Source of the DNA: Atriophallophorus winterbourni
Taxonomy: Eukaryota; Platyhelminthes; Trematoda; Plagiorchiida; Microphallidae
Direction of reading: 5' to 3'
Length of the DNA stretch: 64,000 nt
Assembly: GCA_013407085.1 (NCBI GenBank)
Contig: JACCGJ010016219.1
Span: 56,039 to 120,038, forward strand
The notes below the pieces were generated by a model. That model saw nothing but the letters and a program-made list of their open reading frames with translations. It had not been told where the DNA came from and searched no databases. This document shows positions 56,841-64,000 of this stretch, one piece after another. Made by a program: the position numbers and the translations under genes. How positions within the stretch are numbered: the stretch's first letter is position 1; the number at the start of each line of letters is the position of its first letter.

Positions 56841-59170
56841 AATCATTTTCGTAACAACTGTCCCGTATCCTTAATTCTTTATTCACACATTCAGCAAGGT
56901 TTGTGGGCACATTTCAATTGTGTTCTTGGGCACTATAATTGCTTTCGCCAGTTCTGAAAACTGATAAAAATATTTTATTATTATGGCATTCTAATTTACC
57001 GGAACATTTATTGTTGTATATTATTCAAGACGATGTACAGCTTTTTTCACTACTTAAGCTTTCGATGTCAAATTTAGTAATTCTATAAGAGCATGGCATT
57101 GATAACCTCCCCTCAGTTCTGTCAGCTTTAGTTCTCAGAGCAAAAGCTGGTGGGCGAATTTCGGAAATCCAGTATTGTTCAACTTAAATTATATGAACGA
57201 GATAGTTGCAAGCATTTTATTCTGAATCGATTTGTTAATTGAATAATTCCAAAATCGTTTCTACACATGATTTGCCAGGTAAGACTTAAAATCTTCCAGA
57301 GAATGCCTGAACTTCACATCAAAGGCTTTCATATTGGTGCTTTTGGCACAAATATTCAACGATAATAAAAGTCTTACCGTAGTGTGTGCGCTTAAAGTTT
57401 ATCCAGTATAAAATTCTTAATCGATTATATTTTAAGATTAATGTTAAAATAGTTTCGGCCCACCGTCAGTTGTTTTCATCCAATGCCTTAGGTCAAAACA
57501 GTGAATCTAATATAAACCATCTCGATTTACACATTTTATTTGTGAATCAAGATTACACCGCTACGCCATTACCTAATTGATCTGCCAGTGCTAAGTGGTT
57601 GGTGTAGCACTTCTTCTCGAGCGAAGTTTCAGACGATGTAAATACCGCATGCATTTTCGACATAGATGTTTCGCCATATTTACCATTTAAGAGCCTGATA
57701 CAATTTGGAGTTGTAAAATGAAACATCAAAATGTACATCATAAGGATAATCATTGATCACCATTTTCGGACACCCCTTATTCGAATATTTATCCTCGAAA
57801 TAACAAAGTTTGAAGAAAATGGTGTTTAACTAATTTATTACTTCAAGATGACTTGCATTTAGTTTGCACCACTTGTAGTCGAACTAGAGTACATATGAAT
57901 TCCAACACATTAAACTGTTCTGTTATTAGCTGTCGCTAACACATATAGTAGATTATAAGCAACTATAGGTTCAATAACTAAAAAGGACTCGCAGGATGCG
58001 TGATACATTACAAATTCGATTAGCAACATATCACCTAATAGTATTATGATTTCTGATATTATTGTTTTGAAAATTATACTACTTTAAGATGAAAATAGCT
58101 CAAAAATATTAAATGGAATCATTGGAAAGCGATTTGAGATAATGAGACGTTCAAATCAACGCTCAGTATTGAATAACCTGTATACTTACTCGGGCTAACG
58201 ATCACTTATCGCGCGAAAACATTAAGACAATTTGGTCAACGTATCATGTATTCACGTTTTTTTTTAAGATAGAATCGAAAGTCCGAAAATCGTTATAGAA
58301 AATGTATACAAGATTTAAATGCAATCCAGCATTAATTGGATTAATTTTAAAGTTATTCCAAAGAAATTCAGGTTGTTTATTTGTCTGAAAATGCATCATG
58401 GAGTTCTATCTCTATAGTCTAGCTGTGTCGCATTTGAGCTAAAATGTTGAAAACCCAAGACAAAAATGTGCTCGTTACCCTGTGGCACCTTATTGTTAGC
58501 CTCCGTCGGTCGATGTCGACCAGGGATGTACAATTCAAGCGTGCGAAGAGCATATTCTCCACAGCGTTTCAAATGGCTATACAGCACGCATAATCTCATG
58601 CGAAGAGCTCACAGCTTTGGGTAGTACTCAGAGTCATTTGCACGCTACCGGTGTGATTTACGTTCTGCAGTCGAGATCGCTTTCGGTTATTCCCCGGCAT
58701 CTAATAAGGTCTAACTTATAAGGTCAATTTCAAGAGCCATCACATCTCTTTTGAACACTTCTTAACCTGCATTATATCTCGGAAAATGTGTCAACCTTTG
58801 GGTTGAGAACTATTGAATGATCAGAAGGAGTGTTTTACGAATGAGTTTTGCTTTAAACACAGTACAACATTCTCAAAAATTGATGGTGCAAACTTACTTG
58901 AAGTCATTGCGTTGGGAGACGTGTCATTTAAAAAATTCTAAGTAAATTAAATGTTAACTGCATATTGAATATCAACATTTTTATAAAAAATCAATAACGT
59001 AAAGCTGAAACACACAAAGGAATCATCAATCGGGTGAGTGCACAAATAAAAGAACAACCCCATAATATTTTCTAGATATTTTCTTAGGAATTTAAAACGA
59101 TTCACTCATTGCAACAGCGTGATCTACCTTAGAGCATACTAACCAATCGATATCAGCAAAAATAAAGGCT
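56841..59170. other. no gene seen
   Basis: AT-rich. Minus-strand frames 57753-57553 (GKYGETSMSKMHAVFTSSET) and 58599-58396 look repeat-like but I cannot assign them. Confidence 0.4.
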
Positions 59171-59174
59171 CATT

Positions 59175-59998
59175 CATAGTTCAATTCAATTCAATTCAAT
59201 TTAATGGTCTATAAAGCATACAGCTTAACCAAAACCACAGAATAATATGGGAATTACGAATAACATAAGTAGTAAAAACGGGATTTGTTTGCTTACTGAG
59301 CAGTTCAGAAATCAGGTTAAAATCCATTGAGCTGAAACCGTTTTTGATCGGTTGGATGGCACATGTAAATCCATGTGGTCGAGATGCATACTCTACTTCG
59401 ATGAATGGGTTCAAAGTTCAAAGCTGTAATGGTGTAGAATATATAGATTCAATGTTGATATTGGTCGACATGAATTTGTCCAAGTTCGATTTGAATATAT
59501 CCAAGTTTGGTGAATGTGCAACATTAGAGGGTAGGGAGTTCCAGGTAAAACACACGTACATAATAAAAATTGCTTCGACAGCTCAGTCTCGAGTCGGGAA
59601 TAATCACTCTTTATTTATGACTCATGCTGGTTCGGGGGTGGTAGTCGTGTGAATAGTTTACTCAGGGTTGATTGGGGGTATGCAATATATTGAACATTAG
59701 AATCAAATCACCTCTAAGACGGCGGTTGAAACTCTTAATATGATATTCGATTTGTTTTTGCTTTAAACCACGTACGACCTTGATGGTCCGATGATATATT
59801 CTCTGCAAGAGGCTGATGTCTTTCTGTAGTCAGGTTGACCCAGCCTGAACCGCATACACCATGGTTGGCCTCAAATATGTATTAATTGTTAGATATACAG
59901 TTCACTTCGTGAAATGCCCAAACACGCGTTTTAGCAGAAGCAGTACTCTTGACGTGGCGTTATATGACGGTTTCAAAGTGCTGATCACCCACACACCC
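59175..59998 (-). pseudogene. CR1-like LINE copy R, C-terminal tail
   Basis: Minus strand: GLGVWVISTLKPSYN, LLLLKRVFGHFTK, NTYLRPTMVYAVQAGSTWLQ, KDISLLQRIYHRTIKVVRGL, RRLRGDLILMFNILHTPNQP, IIPDSRLSCRSNFYYVCVL. Ends at 59178-59200 in ATTGAATTGAATTGAATTGA, the tail type of copy F. Abuts copy S head to head. Confidence 0.85.
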
Positions 59999-60002
59999 AA
60001 TC

Positions 60003-61015
60003 CTTCTCCATAATGAACGCATAATGAACGCGACAAAAATACCATTATTGCCGCACTCAGAGACCACTACCGAAAATTCAACAGAGAATTTGTCACATTC
60101 GAGCAGGCCGACATTTGCCCAGATAACTGCGCAAAATCTGACCAAAACTAAAAAGGATTCATCAGCGTTGCACACATGTCACGGATTCAGAAAGAAATCC
60201 ACATAGCCACCGTCAAAAACACGGACTCAAACTATAAACCAAAACCCACACGTATAAACCTCAGTGTGATATGTACCAACGTGACCGAGTCACAGGAAAC
60301 GCTATTCGAAGCCAAACAGAAGCACGACTTGGTGGAGTGGCATAATCTTTGTAGTCAGATGAAACTGTCCGCAGTTACCCCCTCATCAATTGTTCGGCTA
60401 CACCGTCACATGAATTCCCCCCGCAAAAATGATCCAAGTCTTTTAAAAGTAACGTTGAAATCAGCTGAGGATGTGGAAAACGTACTTTTAAATGCTTACA
60501 AGCTTAGAGATGTTTCCAATTCTACAAGTCGTATCCTTCCGGATCTACCATGGTGGGAGCGAAGGACGACAAAGAAATATCGAGAGGAAAATAATCCAAG
60601 AAGTATTGTACTTCTGGGTGTTCCAGATTACGCTGCAGACGATCCTTCTCAAAAGTTTGAGCACGATCACAAACAGTGGAAATACTTAGCTGAAAAGATC
60701 GGCGTTAAAACATCCATACTTGTAAGCACTTTCAGGATGCCGATGTCTACAAACTATAAAGGGCAAGGTCCTAGCCCTCTGAAGCTAACCTTTTTGACAA
60801 CCGAAATGACCGATAATGTCAAACGCGAATGGAAGTCAAATAGAAGATATCTACCCCAAAACGTAAAGTTAAGCTTGCCCAGGATCAAAACCGAAATTCA
60901 GCAAACGGATAGTACTGATCAATCTACGTCAAGTGTCACAGTTCAATTGGAACCTCATGCGCCACTTCAAAAAAACGTGAGCATTCCGGCTCTGACAGAG
61001 TCGGACCCACAATAA
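60003..61015 (+). CDS. CR1-like LINE copy S, ORF1 (finger missing)
   Basis: Open from at least 60176 to 61015 (279 codons). ICTNVTESQETLFEAKQKHD, EWHNLCSQMKLSAVTPSSIV and RLHRH, LKVTLKSAEDVENVLLNAYK, RILPDLPWWERRTTKKYREE, RSIVLLGVPDYAADDP, KQWKYLAEKIGVKTSILVST, GPSPLKLTFLTTEMT. An RRM-like fold is suggested by the pattern of ORF1 proteins in this clade, an inference. The N-terminal Cys finger of copy G is absent; 60003-60175 is a shifted Ser/Thr-rich leader. The product would bind element RNA. It ends 12 bp before ORF2. Confidence 0.8.
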
Positions 61016-61026
61016 CCTCTCATGAT

Positions 61027-62610
61027 ATGAACACTACAAACTTTATTGATTGTTTATATACAAACACACAAAGTCTCTCTAGCAAATTGTTGAACCAAAC
61101 AGCTTACACCCCGTCATTACTCATAAAAAACACAATTAAGTGCATCTATACGAGCGCAAACAGCCTGATCAATAAGCTGCACGAACTCTCCGAGATTTGT
61201 GATGAAACCAACCCAGACATAGTTGCCATAACAGAAACGTGGTTCACTACCTCGTTTTCTGATCTAGAACTCTCTTTACCAGGTATGTCTTTATTTCGAC
61301 GTGAACGTTTGAGTGATGGCGGAGGAGCAGCACTCTACTGCAAATAATCATTTATTTGTAGAGTTATGAATGACCAAAATCTGGATATACCCGACACGCT
61401 TTGGTGTTCTATAACTCTTACTTCTGGTGACCAGTGCGTTATTGGAGTGATTTACCGTTCTCCAACCGCGAACCTCGACTTGAACAATAAACTGATTACT
61501 GCTTTGCACTATGTAACAACGCGATACAACACTCAAATTTTGATAATGGGAGACTTCAACCTTCCCCAGCTATATAACCGTGATTATCATCCACCAGAGA
61601 CATTTGAACACGAACTTCGAGCAGTCTTGGATTACACACCCCTCTACAACCACGTTAAAGGATTTACTCGTATGAGGGGAGCTGACAGGCCGTCTACCTT
61701 GGACTTGATACTTACATCTGATCCTACCGCTGTAGAAACTATCATCTATAAACCGCTGATCGGACGGAGCGACCACGTTGTCCTAGAATTCTACTACGTT
61801 TGTAGTGCAAGGCGCAAATTTGACGGAATGAAATGCTTCAGAAAGGTAAACTACCGTACCCTTTGTGCAGAGCTTCAAAGCATTAGTCTCATACAGTTGG
61901 ATTACTACGATCCAGACAGTCATTGGCGCTCTCAAATACAACTCCTGAAATTCATATTGGAGAAACATTCAAACCTCGTCCCGAAGAAAAATTCTCGACG
62001 TAACAAATTTAAGCTACGTAGCAGGACCAAAAAGTGGATGCAGCAAAGGGCAATAGCAAGGGAGTTTCATAAGACTACAAATACAGCTGATTCTTGGATG
62101 CAATTTACACGACTGCGAAATAAAGTTATCAGCTTGATTCGAGACGATAAACAAGCTTCTCAATCGCAATTGATTTCACAGAGGCATCGGAATCGAAAGC
62201 TTTTATGTCGACTTGTAAATGACAGAACGAATATCAAATCAGGTGTCTTTGCCCTAAGAACTTCATCCGGCTTCACTGAATCCGTTGAACAAACCGCTGA
62301 TTTGTTAGCAGACTTTTATGCTGGAGTATTTGCACCGAAATCCACAGAGCACGAACAGGAACCAAGCATTCGTTATGATCGTCCCACTCTGAGTGAAATA
62401 TTAATTACTACGATGGTGGTTGCGCAGCACTTAAGAAAGTTAAACGCAAAGAAATCTCCGGGACCTGACGAAATTTCACCGAAGCTCCTCAAAAGCTGTC
62501 ATGCGCAGCTCTCGGAACCTTTATCTCGTCTGTTTAACGAATTGCTTCAAGTTAGAATGGTACCAAATGATCGGAAGCTGGGACTAATTACACCAATTTA
62601 CAAAAGTTGA
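61027..62610 (+). pseudogene. CR1-like LINE copy S, ORF2 endonuclease and linker
   Basis: Opens INKLHELSEICDETNPDIVA then ITETWFTTSFSDLELS (catalytic ETW), SDGGGAALYCK, a TAA at 61345-61347, then 414 codons open: IPDTLWCSITLTSGDQCVIG, VIYRSPTANLDL, QILIMGDFNLPQLYN (GDFN), ADRPSTLDLILTSDPTAVET, LIGRSDHVVLEFYYV (SDH). The linker to the RT includes LNAKKSPGPDEISPKLLKSC. TGA at 62608-62610 ends it. All recognisable endonuclease motifs are intact. Confidence 0.88.
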
Positions 62611-63200
62611 TGCCGTTCTGAAGTAAAAAAATTACAGGCCTGTGACATTGCTGTCTTCGGTTTTAAAGGTTTTTGAGCGCATAATCACTGCAGAAGTAGT
62701 GCGCCACCTGGAATCTAACGGACTCTTGACAATTGCCCAACACGGATTTCGCAGAAACCACTCTTGTCTAACTAATTTGCTGACATGTTTGGACGACTGG
62801 ACTAGTGTAGTGGACGCTGGAGGCAGTATTCATGCATGCTACTTAGACATTTCTAAAGCTTTTGATCACAACTTACTGCTGAACAAGCTAAAGAAACACG
62901 GTATTGCTGGAGGACTGTATGACTTGTTGCGAGACTATCTCAGCAAAAGACATACGGGTTCGAGTTGACGGTATACTATCGAAGGAAATCGGCGTCACTA
63001 GCGGTGTTCCACAGGGATCCGTGCTTGGACCGATACTGTTTCTGATTTATATGAATGACCTGCCAACACCACGCGGCAGTAAGATGGTTCTGTTCGCAGA
63101 TGACATAAAAATATGGAAAAAAATCAGCACTGCCGATGATTGCAGTGTGCTTCAAAGTGACTTGGATGCTGTGCAAATGTAGTTATCTGAAAATAACCTA
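62611..63200 (+). pseudogene. CR1-like LINE copy S, reverse transcriptase
   Basis: RPVTLLSSVLKVFERIITAE then HLESNGLLTIAQHGFRRNHS, and motif A SIHACYLDISKAFDH (one or two residues lost after FD). A frameshift near 62960 is followed by VRVDGILSKEIGVTSGVPQG then SVLGPILFLIYMND (motif B intact) and KMVLFADDIKIW (motif C intact, FADD at 63093-63104). TAG at 63180-63182. Catalytic residues survive; the frame does not. Confidence 0.9.
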
Positions 63201-63940
63201 CCGCTAAACATGCAGAAGTCTCAAATCATGCACATTGGTCGTGTGCTAAGCTTTTCTCATTCATACAAGCTTGGCAACAATATCCTGGAGTACACCAAAC
63301 AAGAAAAAGACCTGGGTGTCTGGATTTGCGGTAGCCTGAAAAATGGTCTACAATGCGAAGCCGTTTAAAACGCGCGTCTCGGATGCTCGGCGTGTTAAGG
63401 CGGATATTCGGACGTTTTTCCCAGAGATGTTTTTCTCTGATGATGAACACGTACATACACCCGCTTATTGATTACGCTTCACAAGCCTGGACTCCATGGC
63501 TTCAAAAAGACATTTCACTATTGGATCGCATACACCACAGAGCCTCAAAGTTGGTCATTGGGCTCGAAAACCTACCATTTGCTGACCGACTAAGTAAAAT
63601 GAAGCTGACGACGCTTGCACAAAGGAGACTGCAAGCCGACCTCCTCCTCACATTCAAAATCCTTAACAGTGTTTCCCACCCTTTGGATATACTATTTCAC
63701 CGACGAACATCCAGCAACAACCGCGGTCACAACTGCAAGTTGGAAATACCCCACTCAATTCAGAACTGCCGCAGGTATTTTTATTCTGTGCGTATTTGTT
63801 TCGCTTGAAATTCCCTGCCAACCAATTTGGTAAGCTCAAATACTTTTTATATATTTAAATTAAAACTAGACGATTTCCAGAGAGCCAATCCAAATTATGC
63901 CCCGAACTATTTATAATCCATCGTTATCAGAATTATTTTG
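63201..63940 (+). pseudogene. CR1-like LINE copy S, C-terminal tail and 3' UTR
   Basis: LSENNLPLNMQKSQIMHIGR, QEKDLGVWICGSLKNGLQC, a frameshift near 63355, then LKRASRMLGVLRRIFGRFSQ, NTYIHPLIDYASQAWTPWLQ, KDISLLDRIHHRASKLVIGL, RRLQADLLLTFKILNSVSHP and IQNCRRYFYSVRICFA, stop at 63808. 3' UTR similar to 29655-29890 (copy I, reverse). The short-repeat tail is not reached before homology fades near 63940. Confidence 0.85.
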
Positions 63941-64000
63941 ATTTTAAAATTTTTCTACACACATACACATATACACTTGTACCTATAGTTCAACTGCATG

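Overview
The window looks like AT-rich nuclear DNA of a flatworm, most likely a digenean trematode close to schistosomes. This is inferred from repeat content: CR1-like LINEs ending in short tandem repeats, an RTE LINE with a 'CATRH' C-terminus, Penelope-like elements with GIY-YIG domains, Ty3/gypsy elements, Merlin-, piggyBac- and hAT-type DNA transposon relics, and hammerhead ribozymes in short repeats as in the schistosome Sm-alpha family. I found no rRNA, tRNA, CRISPR or bacterial gene.

Only one host gene is well supported: a class A neuropeptide-type GPCR on the minus strand. Exon 1 (19655-19922: N-terminus, TM1, TM2) and exon 2 (272 down to 1 and beyond: TM2 end, ECL1, TM3, ICL2) have a matching splice phase across a 19.4 kb intron. 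A partial second copy of the TM3-TM4 coding segment (4949-5368) lies inside that intron in the same orientation.

Layout. 1-20 kb is the GPCR intron, holding LINE relics, a decayed Penelope-like element (7.66-9.5 kb), a 2.3 kb segmental duplication with large GGA/ATT microsatellites and decayed hammerhead repeats. 20.4-37.6 kb is a dense stack of mostly minus-strand CR1 copies (labelled A to U here). They nest with a piggyBac derivative (26.1-27.1 kb), a gypsy element on the plus strand (28.0-31.1 kb) and a hammerhead-bearing SINE-like insert with target-site duplication (30764-30981). A tandem hammerhead satellite sits at 35.1-35.9 kb. 37.7-41.0 kb has a Merlin-type transposase relic and a minus-strand gypsy element. 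42-51 kb mixes CR1, an internally deleted RTE, hammerhead repeats and Penelope-like fragments. 53.5-55.0 kb has an RTE reverse transcriptase split by a 217 bp hAT-like MITE with an 8 bp target duplication. 60.0-63.9 kb has the most complete CR1-like element (ORF1, endonuclease, RT, C-terminal tail), broken by stops and frameshifts.

Every autonomous element seen is broken in at least one place. The most interesting signals are the hammerhead ribozyme family in several stages of decay, one copy with an apparently intact core, and the layered insertions whose duplications can be read directly. Family names come from motif recognition by eye, not database searches.
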